From positions 2,294,001 to 2,358,000 of the forward strand of contig NZ_JADBDT010000001.1 in the NCBI RefSeq assembly GCF_014873485.1: a DNA stretch of 64,000 nt, in the 5' to 3' direction. The notes under the pieces were generated by a model, which searched no databases, was not told where the DNA came from, and saw only the letters and a list, made by a program, of their open reading frames with translations. The position numbers were made by a program, and so were the translations under genes. The stretch is from Sphingopyxis sp. OAS728 (GTDB taxonomy: Bacteria; Pseudomonadota; Alphaproteobacteria; Sphingomonadales; Sphingomonadaceae). Shown here piece after piece: positions 8,390 through 17,045 of the stretch (within the stretch, counting starts at the first letter, position 1; every line of letters starts with the position of its first letter).

Positions 8390-9862
8390 CTATTCGGCCT
8401 CGGTGCTGAGCCCGAGTTCGGGGATGCCGATCGAGCGCCGCCCGCCGAAATCGGCGCGCACGACGATCACGCCCTGCTTTTCCATATATTCGACGAGGCG
8501 GCGGATGCGTCCCGGCGAGCGGCTGCCATAGGCGCGGCCAAGGATATCGTCGTCAGGACAGGGTTCGCCGTCCATCGCGGCGCGCGCAATCTGCAGGAAG
8601 GGCGCGAACATGTCGTGCGGCAGCCGGTCGGCAACTGCGAGCATCTCGCGCCAGCGCGGCTCGGACGGGTCGAACACCCCGCCCTTGGCGAGCGCGAAAC
8701 GGCGGCGGAAGGCGGCAAGGTCGAGCGGCACCTTCTTCAGCTTCTGCATCCGGCAGCGCACCGAAAAATCCTGATAGAGGAAGGATTCAGGCTGGAAGGC
8801 GCAGTCGGGGTCGGAGAGCATTTCCTGCAGCGTCTCGATCACGACCGCGTCGCTCTGTTCGGCTTCCTCGACCGCTTCGAGGATGTCCAGCACCGGCGGC
8901 GCATCGGCATCCTCGTGCAGCGGCTCGCTCGCGGCGATCCGCTCGAGCACTTCGCTCGCCGCGACCGGTTCGGGTTCGGGCGCAAAGAAGCGGGGTTGGG
9001 CCGGCGCCTCCAATTCGGTGAAGAGCATCGAACGCATATCCTCGCCGCCCGCCGACGGCAGCGGCATCAGCCCATGCGTGCCCAGCCGCGTCGAGGTCTG
9101 CGTCGACCCGATCCGTACCGCGATCGGCCGCCGCGAGATCGCGGGGCCGAGCCCGAGGAAATGGCCGCGTTCGAGGTCACGGATCGTCTCGGCCTGCCGC
9201 CGCTCCATGCCTAGCAAGTCGGCGGCGCGCGCCATGTCGATATCGAGGAAGGTGCGCCCCATCAGGAAATTGCTCGCCTCGGCGGCGACATTCTTCGCCA
9301 GCTTCGCGAGCCGCTGCGTCGCGATCGCGCCCGCGAGACCGCGCTTACGCCCGCGGCACATCAGGTTGGTCATCGCACCGAGGCTCGCGCGGCGGACATT
9401 GTCGGCGACGTCGCCTGCGACGCTCGGCGCGAACATCTGTGCCTCGTCGACCACGACCAGCGCGGGGAACCAATGCTCGCGCGGCGCATCGAACAGCGCG
9501 TTCAGGAACGCCGCGGCGCAGGTCATCTGCGCCTCGATATCGAGCGATTCGAGGCTGAGGATGATTGACGCGCGATGTTCGCGGATGCGCGCGCCCATCG
9601 CCGCGATCTCGCGTTCGTTATAATCGCCGCCGTTGATGACGACATGGCTATACGCATCGGCGAGCGTCACGAAATCGCCCTCGGGATCGATCACGATCTG
9701 CTGCACCAGCTCGGCGCTTTCCTCGAGGATACGGCGCAAGAGGTGCGACTTTCCCGACCCCGAATTACCCTGGACGAGCAGGCGCGTCGCGAGCAGTTCC
9801 TGCACGTCGATGCGCACGCCCTGCCCCGTGCCGTCGGTCCCGATGTCGATGCTGGTCTTCAC
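8390..9862 (-). CDS. HerA-like P-loop ATPase (DUF87 type)
   Basis: A 490-residue protein with Walker A GNSGSGKS at residues 32-39, Walker B ALVVVDEAQMF and the downstream GRKRGLAGAIATQRLAKL, typical of the HerA/FtsK ATP-binding domain. The C-terminal half is acidic and ends in a region that resembles a winged helix (SPGRIRRLVEYMEKQGVIVVR). HerA proteins are hexameric DNA translocases acting with nucleases, but no nurA-like partner is next to this gene, so the role is unassigned. I take the GTG at 9862 as start because it begins the domain (VKTSIDIG) and leaves a normal divergent promoter region. A longer in-frame start would overlap the divergent 89-residue gene. Confidence 0.8.
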   Translation of the reverse strand: MKTSIDIGTDGTGQGVRIDVQELLATRLLVQGNSGSGKSHLLRRILEESAELVQQIVIDPEGDFVTLADAYSHVVINGGDYNEREIAAMGARIREHRASIILSLESLDIEAQMTCAAAFLNALFDAPREHWFPALVVVDEAQMFAPSVAGDVADNVRRASLGAMTNLMCRGRKRGLAGAIATQRLAKLAKNVAAEASNFLMGRTFLDIDMARAADLLGMERRQAETIRDLERGHFLGLGPAISRRPIAVRIGSTQTSTRLGTHGLMPLPSAGGEDMRSMLFTELEAPAQPRFFAPEPEPVAASEVLERIAASEPLHEDADAPPVLDILEAVEEAEQSDAVVIETLQEMLSDPDCAFQPESFLYQDFSVRCRMQKLKKVPLDLAAFRRRFALAKGGVFDPSEPRWREMLAVADRLPHDMFAPFLQIARAAMDGEPCPDDDILGRAYGSRSPGRIRRLVEYMEKQGVIVVRADFGGRRSIGIPELGLSTEAE

Positions 9863-9973
9863 GATGGTCGCCCTATCGGGGCGTTTGGGCAAAGACAACC
9901 GGGGCGGGTCTTCGGATTGCCCGATTTTGCCGCGCAACCTTGCCAAGCCGCACGGAAGGGCCAAAAGGACGGC

Positions 9974-10243
9974 ATGGATTTCGACGACCAGCTCCGCCGC
10001 TATTTCGGTACCGCCGACATTGCGGCGATCCACCCCGAGGCGCACGCTGCGGGCACCGAACGCATGCGCGTCGACTTCGGGCTCGAAACCAACCCCGGCC
10101 GGCGCTTCGCGCTCTGGGCGCTGATGTACATGCTCGGCGTGGCGCCCGACCTTGACGTGGCGTTCAAGGACGAGAGCGAGCGCGACACCGCGCGCGACTT
10201 CATGGACATGGTGGATCGGGCGGGCGAGGAAGACGGCAGGTAA
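9974..10243 (+). CDS. conserved small hypothetical protein
   Basis: An 89-residue soluble protein starting MDFDDQLRRYFGT, with an AAGGAC ribosome-binding site 4 nt upstream. It is acidic at both ends and has a hydrophobic central helix FALWALMYMLGVAPDL. I recognise no family. It is divergent from the HerA-like gene across a 111-bp region and is followed by a palindromic repeat. Clean start signals, plus a composition unlike antisense shadows, support it as a real gene. Confidence 0.65.
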   Translation: MDFDDQLRRYFGTADIAAIHPEAHAAGTERMRVDFGLETNPGRRFALWALMYMLGVAPDLDVAFKDESERDTARDFMDMVDRAGEEDGR

Positions 10244-10263
10244 CGACCGGTAGGCGACCTGAT

Positions 10264-10384
10264 CTCCCCTCCCGCTTGCGGGAGGGGCAGCGAGGCTTGC
10301 CAGCTTGCTGGCTAGCCGCAGCGGGGAGGGTCATCGTACCGCTACAGGCCCTCCCCCGACCCCTCCCGCGAGCGGGAGGGGAGA
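10264..10384. repeat. composite palindromic repeat, family A copy 1
   Basis: Perfect 10-bp hairpins CCCCTCCCGC-tt-GCGGGAGGGG (10266-10287) and CCCCTCCCGC-ga-GCGGGAGGGG (10360-10381) bound the element. In between lie GGGGAGGG/CCCTCCCC arms and a small hairpin GCCAGC-tt-GCTGGC (10299-10312). The reverse complement aligns along its length with the element at 23021-23134. Non-coding, REP/BIME-like. Confidence 0.85.
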
Positions 10385-10508
10385 AAGAAGGGCCGCTCCC
10401 CAGCCCAAAACAGAGATTGGGCGAGCGACAAAAATCGCTGTCCTACTTTATTCCGCCGTGCCAGCCTCCGCCCCGCTCTTTGAAATGGTCGGCTTCAGCA
10501 ACCTCGCC

Positions 10509-10617
10509 TAAAGCGACAAAGGAGACATTTTCGACGCGCACGTCCGTATCTTTTGTCGCCTTAAGGCCACAAAGGACACAGTTTCGAGGCGCCCATGTGG
10601 GGCTTTTGTGGCTTTAA
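10509..10617. repeat. two tandem imperfect hairpin units
   Basis: Unit 1 has arms GCGACAAA (10513-10520) and TTTGTCGC (10552-10559). Unit 2 has GCCACAAA (10566-10573) and TTTGTGGC (10605-10612), with the stem extended by TTAAG/TTTAA. Both units share an AAAGGAGACA/AAAGGACACA block after the left arm and end in a TTAAGGC-like junction. The third stem position differs between units but remains paired. Confidence 0.7.
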
Positions 10618-10811
10618 GGCCCGACGGATCGCAAATATCGCATGCGCCCAAAGCCCAGGGCCGCGTTTGCCACCCTTGAATGGATCGTCGCGAAGCGGAT
10701 TGCAGAACCTCGGCCCAATCCGAACATCCCGTTAACCACATTCCAACCCCGTCATCGTAATTTCACAAAGCCAACCGCTTTTCCCTTGCGATGAGGCGGC
10801 GGCATCGCCAC

Positions 10812-10838
10812 CTTGTGTTCCTAAGGGGGCCGCCATCT
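10812..10838 (+). promoter_or_regulatory. RpoH (sigma-32)-like promoter of clpA
   Basis: CTTG at 10812-10815, a 17-nt spacer and CCATCT at 10833-10838, about 28 nt before the ATG. This resembles the alphaproteobacterial heat-shock consensus (CTTG, 17-18 nt, CYTATNT). The clpB gene in this window has the same arrangement. Confidence 0.5.
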
Positions 10839-10866
10839 CCCCGGCCTGGTCCCCGCAAGGAGATGA

Positions 10867-13212
10867 ATGACCATGCCGTCTTTTTCGGAAAGCCTCGAAA
10901 AGACCCTCCATAACGCTCTGAAGGCCGCTTCGGAGCGCCACCACGAATATGCGACGCTCGAGCATCTGCTCTACGCGCTGATCGACGACGATCATGCCGC
11001 CGAAGTGATGCGTGCGTGCGGCGTCGCGCTCGACGACCTGCAATCGGCGGTCGTCCATTATCTCGACACCGAACTCGACAGCCTGAAGGTCGAGGGGCAC
11101 AGCGACCCGTCGCCGACATCGGGCTTCCAGCGCGTCGTCCAGCGCGCGATCCTGCACGTCCAGTCGTCGGGCAAGGATGAGGTGACGGGCGCCAATGTCC
11201 TCGTCGCGCTCTTCTCTGAACGCGAATCCTATGCGGTCTATTTCCTGCAGCAGCAGGATCTGACGCGGCTCGACGCGGTCTCGTACCTCAGCCACGGCGT
11301 CGGCAAGGGCGGCAAGCCCTCGCCGCAAGCCGAGCCCGAGGAAAAGGAAGAGGCCAAGGAAAAGAGCGACGGCAAGAACAAGAAAGAGACTGCGCTCGAC
11401 CAGTTCACCGTCAACCTCAACGAGAAGGCGAAGACCGGCAAGGTCGACCCGCTGATCGGCCGCAGCGCCGAGGTCGACCGCACGATCCAGATCCTCTGCC
11501 GCCGCAGCAAGAACAACCCGCTCTATGTGGGTGATCCCGGCGTCGGCAAGACCGCGATCGCCGAGGGACTCGCGCGCAAGATCATCGAGGGCGACGTGCC
11601 CGAGGTGCTGTTGCCCGCGGTCATCTATTCGCTCGACATGGGCGCGCTGCTTGCGGGTACGCGCTATCGCGGCGATTTCGAGGAACGGCTGAAACAGGTC
11701 GTAACCGAGCTCGAAGGCCTGCCGCACGCGATCCTGTTCATCGACGAGATCCACACCGTCATCGGTGCGGGCGCGACGAGCGGCGGCGCGATGGACGCGT
11801 CGAACCTCCTGAAGCCGGCGCTGTCGGGCGGCGTCATTCGCTGCATCGGCTCGACGACCTACAAGGAGTTCCGCAACCATTTCGAGAAGGACCGCGCGTT
11901 GCTGCGCCGGTTCCAGAAGATCGACGTGATCGAGCCGAGCCTCGAGGACACCAAGAAGATCCTCGCGGGCCTGCGCAGCGCGTTCGAGGCGCACCATCAG
12001 GTGCGCTACACGCAGGATGCGATCAACGCCGCGGTCGACCTGTCGGCGCGCTACATCAACGACCGGAAATTGCCCGACAAGGCGATCGACGTGATCGACG
12101 AGGTCGGCGCGATGCAGATGCTCGTCGCCCCGTCGAAACGCAAGAAGACGATCACCGCCAAGGAGATCGAGGCGGTCATCGCGACGATGGCGCGTATCCC
12201 GCCCAAGTCGGTCTCGACCGACGACAAGGCGACGCTCGCCAGCCTCGAAACCGACCTGAAGCGCGTCGTGTTCGGCCAGAACACCGCGATCGAGGTGCTC
12301 TCGTCGGCGATCAAGCTGAGCCGTGCGGGCCTGCGCGATCCCGAGAAGCCGATCGGCAACTATCTGTTCAGCGGCCCGACCGGCGTCGGCAAGACCGAGG
12401 TCGCGAAGCAACTCGCGTCGATCATGGGCATCCCGCTCCAGCGCTTCGACATGTCCGAATATATGGAACGCCACAGCGTGTCGCGCCTCATCGGCGCGCC
12501 TCCGGGCTATGTCGGTTACGATCAGGGCGGCCTGCTCACCGATGCGATCGACCAGAACCCGCATTGCGTGCTGCTGCTCGACGAGATCGAAAAGGCGCAT
12601 CCCGACCTGTTCAACATCCTGTTGCAGGTGATGGACCATGGCCGCCTGACCGACCATCACGGCAAGACGGTCGACTTCCGCAACGTCATCCTGATCATGA
12701 CGACGAATGCGGGGGCCAGCGACATGGCGCGCGAGAGCATCGGCTTCGGCCAGTTCACGCGCGAGGATGTGCAGGAGGAAGCGGTGAAGAATCTCTTCAC
12801 CCCCGAATTCCGCAACCGCCTCGATGCGATCGTGCCCTTCGGCTATCTGCCCCCCGAAGTGGTCGCGCGCGTTGTCGACAAGTTCATCCTGCAGCTCGAA
12901 CTGCAGCTGGCCGACCGCAACGTCCACATCCAGCTCGACGAAGCGGCGCGCGAATGGCTGACCGGCAAGGGCTATGACAAGCTCTATGGCGCGCGTCCGA
13001 TGGGCCGCCTGATCCAGGAAAAGATCAAGCAGCCGCTCGCCGAGGAATTGCTCTTCGGCAAGCTGGTCCATGGCGGCGAGGTCAAGGTGAAGATGAAGAC
13101 CGGCGAGGATGCCAAGGTCGGCAACCCGCTGACCTTCGAAATCACCCCCGCCGCGCCCAAGGCCGGCAAGGGCAAGCCCAAAGCCGACAAGGCGAAGAAG
13201 GCCGCAGAATAA
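10867..13212 (+). CDS. clpA: ATP-dependent Clp protease ATP-binding subunit ClpA
   Basis: A 781-residue Clp/Hsp100 unfoldase. A Clp N-domain covers residues 1-150. The first AAA+ module has Walker A GDPGVGKT at 222 and Walker B ILFIDEIHTVIGAG. No middle coiled coil is present, which separates it from ClpB. The second module has Walker A GPTGVGKT at 503 and VLLLDEIEKAH. A lysine/alanine-rich tail (AGKGKPKADKAKKAAE) closes the protein. It works with ClpP to unfold substrates, including N-degron proteins brought by ClpS. No clpS lies directly upstream, unlike the common clpS-clpA arrangement. AAGGAG precedes the ATG; a second ATG two codons on is equally possible. A heat-shock-like promoter is upstream and a strong terminator downstream. 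Confidence 0.97.
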   Translation: MTMPSFSESLEKTLHNALKAASERHHEYATLEHLLYALIDDDHAAEVMRACGVALDDLQSAVVHYLDTELDSLKVEGHSDPSPTSGFQRVVQRAILHVQSSGKDEVTGANVLVALFSERESYAVYFLQQQDLTRLDAVSYLSHGVGKGGKPSPQAEPEEKEEAKEKSDGKNKKETALDQFTVNLNEKAKTGKVDPLIGRSAEVDRTIQILCRRSKNNPLYVGDPGVGKTAIAEGLARKIIEGDVPEVLLPAVIYSLDMGALLAGTRYRGDFEERLKQVVTELEGLPHAILFIDEIHTVIGAGATSGGAMDASNLLKPALSGGVIRCIGSTTYKEFRNHFEKDRALLRRFQKIDVIEPSLEDTKKILAGLRSAFEAHHQVRYTQDAINAAVDLSARYINDRKLPDKAIDVIDEVGAMQMLVAPSKRKKTITAKEIEAVIATMARIPPKSVSTDDKATLASLETDLKRVVFGQNTAIEVLSSAIKLSRAGLRDPEKPIGNYLFSGPTGVGKTEVAKQLASIMGIPLQRFDMSEYMERHSVSRLIGAPPGYVGYDQGGLLTDAIDQNPHCVLLLDEIEKAHPDLFNILLQVMDHGRLTDHHGKTVDFRNVILIMTTNAGASDMARESIGFGQFTREDVQEEAVKNLFTPEFRNRLDAIVPFGYLPPEVVARVVDKFILQLELQLADRNVHIQLDEAAREWLTGKGYDKLYGARPMGRLIQEKIKQPLAEELLFGKLVHGGEVKVKMKTGEDAKVGNPLTFEITPAAPKAGKGKPKADKAKKAAE

Positions 13213-13219
13213 AGGCGAC

Positions 13220-13249
13220 GGGGCGGCCAATGGCCGCCCCTCGCTTTTT
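13220..13249 (+). terminator. rho-independent terminator of clpA
   Basis: A perfect 9-bp stem GGGGCGGCC (13220-13228) / GGCCGCCCC (13232-13240) with an AAT loop, followed by TCGCTTTTT. Confidence 0.9.
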
Positions 13250-13275
13250 GAGGCTCCAGCGACTATATCGCTCTC

Positions 13276-14115
13276 ATGTACGACTATGTCTCCGTAACCG
13301 CCGCCGATGCTGCGGCCCCCGCCCGCGTTCGCGACGGCACGATCAAGCTCCATGACGAGGCGGGCTTTGCCGGCATGCGCAAGGCGGGTCGACTGTCGGC
13401 GGAAATCCTCGACGCGCTCGTTCCCTTCGTCCAGCCGGGCGTGACCACCGCCGAGATCGACGACCTCGTCCGAACGATGATGCTCGATGGCGGCGGCATT
13501 CCCGCGACCTTGGGCTATCGCGGTTTCACGCACAGCTGCTGCACCAGCATCAACCATGTCGTCTGCCACGGCATTCCCGACGACAAACCGGTGCGCGAGG
13601 GCGACATCGTCAACATCGACGTCACCAGCATCGTCGATGGCTGGCACGGCGACACCAGCCGCATGTATCTGGTCGGCGATGTGCCGATCAAGGCGAAGCG
13701 CCTCGTCGAAATCACCTATGAATGCCTGATGCTCGGCATCGAGCAGGCAAAGCCCGGCAACCGCATGGGCGACGTCGCGCATGCGATCCAGACGCATGCC
13801 GAACGCCACCGCTATTCGGTCGTCCGCGATTTCTGCGGCCACGGCCTCGGCCAGATGTTCCACGATGCGCCCGAGGTCGTCCACGCCGGCCGCCCCGGCA
13901 CGGGCCCCGAGCTTCGCCCCGGCATGTTCTTCACGATCGAGCCGATGATCAACACCGGCAAATATGCGGTGAAGATGCTCGCCGACGGCTGGACCGCGGT
14001 GACGCGCGACCGCTCGCTCTCGGCGCAGTTCGAGCACAGCATCGGCATCACCGAAACCGGCTGCGAGATTTTCACCGCCAGCCCGAAGGGTCTGAACGCG
14101 CCGCCCTGGGCGTAA
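13276..14115 (+). CDS. map: type I methionine aminopeptidase
   Basis: A 279-residue enzyme that removes N-terminal methionine from nascent proteins. All five metal ligands are recognisable: the two Asp in NIDVTSIVDGWHGDTS, His in FCGHGLGQMFH, Glu in FTIEPMI and Glu in QFEHSIGI. The substrate-pocket segment HSCCTSINHVVCHGIP is also present. The N-terminus is about 20 residues longer than in E. coli MetAP. The Shine-Dalgarno is weak. The gene follows the clpA terminator and so probably has its own promoter in the 35 bp between. Confidence 0.96.
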   Translation: MYDYVSVTAADAAAPARVRDGTIKLHDEAGFAGMRKAGRLSAEILDALVPFVQPGVTTAEIDDLVRTMMLDGGGIPATLGYRGFTHSCCTSINHVVCHGIPDDKPVREGDIVNIDVTSIVDGWHGDTSRMYLVGDVPIKAKRLVEITYECLMLGIEQAKPGNRMGDVAHAIQTHAERHRYSVVRDFCGHGLGQMFHDAPEVVHAGRPGTGPELRPGMFFTIEPMINTGKYAVKMLADGWTAVTRDRSLSAQFEHSIGITETGCEIFTASPKGLNAPPWA

Positions 14116-14176
14116 GTCAGCCCCCTCTCTTACCCCCCAATTTCCCGCTTGCACCCGTGCGCCTTCGCGCGCAGTC

Positions 14177-14192
14177 TTGACGTTAACGTCAA
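14177..14192. promoter_or_regulatory. 16-bp perfect palindrome, candidate operator
   Basis: TTGACGTTAACGTCAA is a perfect palindrome 28 bp before the ATG of the PQQ dehydrogenase gene. Its first half doubles as a -35-like TTGACG. It resembles sites bound by MerR-family regulators of the LiuR type in Proteobacteria; the regulator here is not known. Confidence 0.5.
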
Positions 14193-14220
14193 CGATAGGC
14201 GTCGAACGGGAGAGCAAGGG

Positions 14221-16407
14221 ATGGCGAAACGGGTCTTTACGGCCGCGCTGCTGGGCTGCGCGGCATTGGCACTGGCTTCATGCAACGCATCGAAGAATGA
14301 CAGCATCTCGGGCGGCGGATCGCTCGACGATGCCGAGAAGGCCAGCGAGACCCTGCTCAAGACCGGCGGCAACGGCGACGACTGGGGCGGCATCGGCTAT
14401 AGTTACGACGAACAGCGCTTCAGCCCGCTGACCGATATCAACGACAAGAATGTGGGCGAACTCGGCATCGCCTGGACCGCCGACCTCGACGATGCGCGCG
14501 GACAGGAAGCCACACCAGTGGTCGTCGACGGCGTCATGTATGTCACGCACGCCTGGTCGAAGGTCAGCGCATGGGACGCCGCGACCGGCAAGCCGCTGTG
14601 GAAATTCGACCCCAAGGTTCCCGGCGAGCGCGCGGTTAGCGCCTGCTGCGACGTGGTCAACCGCGGCGTCGCCGTCTGGGGCGACAAGGTCTTCGTCGGC
14701 GCGCTCGACGGCCGCCTGATCGCGCTCGACAAAAAGACGGGCAAGGAGCTGTGGTCGACGCAGACCTTTGACACGTCGAAGCCCTACACGATCACCGGCG
14801 CGCCGCGCGTCGTGAAGGATATGGTGTTGATCGGCAACGGCGGCGCCGAATTCGGCGTGCGCGGCTATGTCACCGCCTATGACGCCGATACGGGCAAGGA
14901 GCGCTGGCGCTTCTACACCGCGCCGAACCCGACCAAGGCGAAGGACGGCGCAGCCTCCGACGATATCTTCGCAACTAAGGCCAACGCCACCTGGTCCGAC
15001 AAGGGCGAGTGGCAGACCTCGGGCGGCGGCGGCACCGTGTGGGACGCGATCGTCTACGACAAGGACCTCGACCAGATCTATCTCGGCGTCGGCAACGGCA
15101 ATCCGTGGAACCATGGCACGCGCTCGAATGGCGAAGGCGACAACTGGTTCCTCTCCTCGGTCGTCGCGCTCGATGCCACGACGGGCAAGTATAAATGGCA
15201 CTATCAGGAGACGCCGGGCGAGACGTGGGACTACACCGCGACCCAGCCGATCATCCTCGCCGAGCAGGCGGTGAACGGCAAACCGACCAAAGTGCTGTAC
15301 CATGCGCCGAAGAACGGCTTTTTCTTCACCATCGACCGCGCGAACGGCAAGCTGATCGACGCAAAGCCTTTCGTCGACGGGATCAACTGGGCGACCGGCT
15401 ACGACATGGCGACGGGCCGCCCGATCGAGACGCCGGAGGCCCGTTTCTACAAGACCGGCAAGCCCTTTATCGCGATCCCCGGCGCACTCGGCGCACACAA
15501 TTGGCATCCGATGAGCTACAACCCCGCGACGGGCCTCGTCTACATCCCGGCGCAGCAGATCCCGCAGGCTTATTTGCAGGACATGACCGAACTCGACAAA
15601 CGCAAGGTCGTCGGGTTCAACATCGGCTCGTCGCTCACCGCGACGATGATGCCCGACGACAAGGCGGCCTATCGCGCCGCCGTCGCGGCCACCACCGGCC
15701 GCCTCGTCGCCTTCGATCCGGGCACCGGCAAGGTCGCCTGGGCGGTCGATCACCCCGCCGCATGGAATGGCGGCACGATGACGACTGCGGGCAACCTCGT
15801 CTTTCAGGGCACCAGCCTCGGCCGCTTCCGCGCTTATGCAGCCGACACCGGCAAGCAATTGCTCGACCTCGACATGCAGTCGGGGATCGTCAGCGCGCCC
15901 TCGACCTTCCGCGTCGGCGGCGTGCAATATATTGCCTTCCAGACGAGCAAGGGCGGCGCCTTCCCGCTCGTCGCCGGGGTCGCGGGCGGCGCGACGCGCA
16001 AGATCCCGAACATCCCGCGCCTGATCGTCATGAAGATCGGCGGCACGGTGAAGCTCCCCGCCCCGCCCGCCTCCGCCGCGCTCGCATGGAACCCGCCGCC
16101 AATGACCGCCTCGCCCGCGCAGGTTGCGGCCGGCAAGGCGCATTTCGGGCGCTATTGCATCGTCTGTCATGGCGACAGCGCGATCGGCAACGGCTTCACC
16201 CCCGACCTCCGCGTTTCGGGCACGCTTGCCAATGCCGACGCGTGGAAGGGCGTCGTGATCGGCGGCGCGCTGAAAGACCGTGGTATGGTCAGTTTCGCCA
16301 ATGTCCTCACCCCCGCCGATGCCGAGGCGATTCGCGCCTATGTCATCGAGCGGTCGAACTGGACGAAGACCAATCTGGCGGACTCCTCGGCGCCGATGGG
16401 ACGCTGA
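14221..16407 (+). CDS. PQQ-dependent alcohol dehydrogenase fused to cytochrome c
   Basis: A 728-residue quinohaemoprotein. A lipobox (LALASC) predicts an envelope-anchored periplasmic protein. The eight-bladed propeller contains the vicinal disulfide SACCDVVNRG (Cys142-Cys143) that stacks on PQQ and the active-site TWDYT (catalytic Asp337). A C-terminal class I cytochrome c domain has CIVCH at 646-650 and an axial-Met candidate in DRGMVSF. It should oxidise alcohols and pass electrons through the haem to the respiratory chain. The residue two after the catalytic Asp is Thr, whereas lanthanide-dependent enzymes have Asp there, so calcium is the predicted cofactor. The ATG at 14221 follows GGGAGAGCAAGG and starts the signal peptide. 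No pqq synthesis genes are in the window. Confidence 0.92.
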   Translation: MAKRVFTAALLGCAALALASCNASKNDSISGGGSLDDAEKASETLLKTGGNGDDWGGIGYSYDEQRFSPLTDINDKNVGELGIAWTADLDDARGQEATPVVVDGVMYVTHAWSKVSAWDAATGKPLWKFDPKVPGERAVSACCDVVNRGVAVWGDKVFVGALDGRLIALDKKTGKELWSTQTFDTSKPYTITGAPRVVKDMVLIGNGGAEFGVRGYVTAYDADTGKERWRFYTAPNPTKAKDGAASDDIFATKANATWSDKGEWQTSGGGGTVWDAIVYDKDLDQIYLGVGNGNPWNHGTRSNGEGDNWFLSSVVALDATTGKYKWHYQETPGETWDYTATQPIILAEQAVNGKPTKVLYHAPKNGFFFTIDRANGKLIDAKPFVDGINWATGYDMATGRPIETPEARFYKTGKPFIAIPGALGAHNWHPMSYNPATGLVYIPAQQIPQAYLQDMTELDKRKVVGFNIGSSLTATMMPDDKAAYRAAVAATTGRLVAFDPGTGKVAWAVDHPAAWNGGTMTTAGNLVFQGTSLGRFRAYAADTGKQLLDLDMQSGIVSAPSTFRVGGVQYIAFQTSKGGAFPLVAGVAGGATRKIPNIPRLIVMKIGGTVKLPAPPASAALAWNPPPMTASPAQVAAGKAHFGRYCIVCHGDSAIGNGFTPDLRVSGTLANADAWKGVVIGGALKDRGMVSFANVLTPADAEAIRAYVIERSNWTKTNLADSSAPMGR

Positions 16408-16432
16408 CTGCTCAAAATTTAGGCAATCGAAT

Positions 16433-16475
16433 AACGCCGTTGCTCACCCCTTGGGCAGCGGCGTTCTTTCGTTTC
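16433..16475 (+). terminator. rho-independent terminator of the PQQ dehydrogenase gene
   Basis: A 14-bp stem from 16433-16446 (AACGCCGTTGCTCA) pairing with 16452-16465 (TGGGCAGCGGCGTT), with two G-T wobbles and a CCCCT loop, followed by CTTTCGTTT. Confidence 0.85.
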
Positions 16476-16507
16476 AAATTTCTTACCAAATCCCCGCGAT
16501 TCGCCAA

Positions 16508-16524
16508 TTGGCACGGCTTTTGAT
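16508..16524 (+). promoter_or_regulatory. sigma-54 promoter of glnBA
   Basis: TTGGCACG (-24) at 16508-16515, GCTT, then TTGAT (-12) at 16520-16524. The GG to GA distance is exactly 10 nt, as in sigma-54 promoters; only the -12 C is replaced by A. A TGGTGCA half-site like that of NtrC lies at 16525-16531. Nitrogen-limitation control of the genes downstream is expected. Confidence 0.7.
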
Positions 16525-16584
16525 TGGTGCAAGATGGCGGGACATCGCACCGACTCGACGGCAGACCGGACCAGGCACGCCTGA

Positions 16585-16974
<390 letters not shown>

Positions 16975-17045
16975 TCTTTCGCACTTTTCGAAAACCCGAA
17001 AACCCCCGGCACGCCGGATCATTTCGCAAGAAGGAAGCATAGACG

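Larger units (their letters stand above)
10244..10866. other. 623-bp gene-free region upstream of clpA
   Basis: The region holds, in order, a composite palindromic repeat (10264-10384), a stretch of about 120 bp with a short AGCGA/TCGCT hairpin near 10421-10437, two tandem hairpin units (10509-10617), about 190 bp in which I see no structure, and a heat-shock-like promoter (10812-10838). I find no credible coding frame. Confidence 0.7.
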
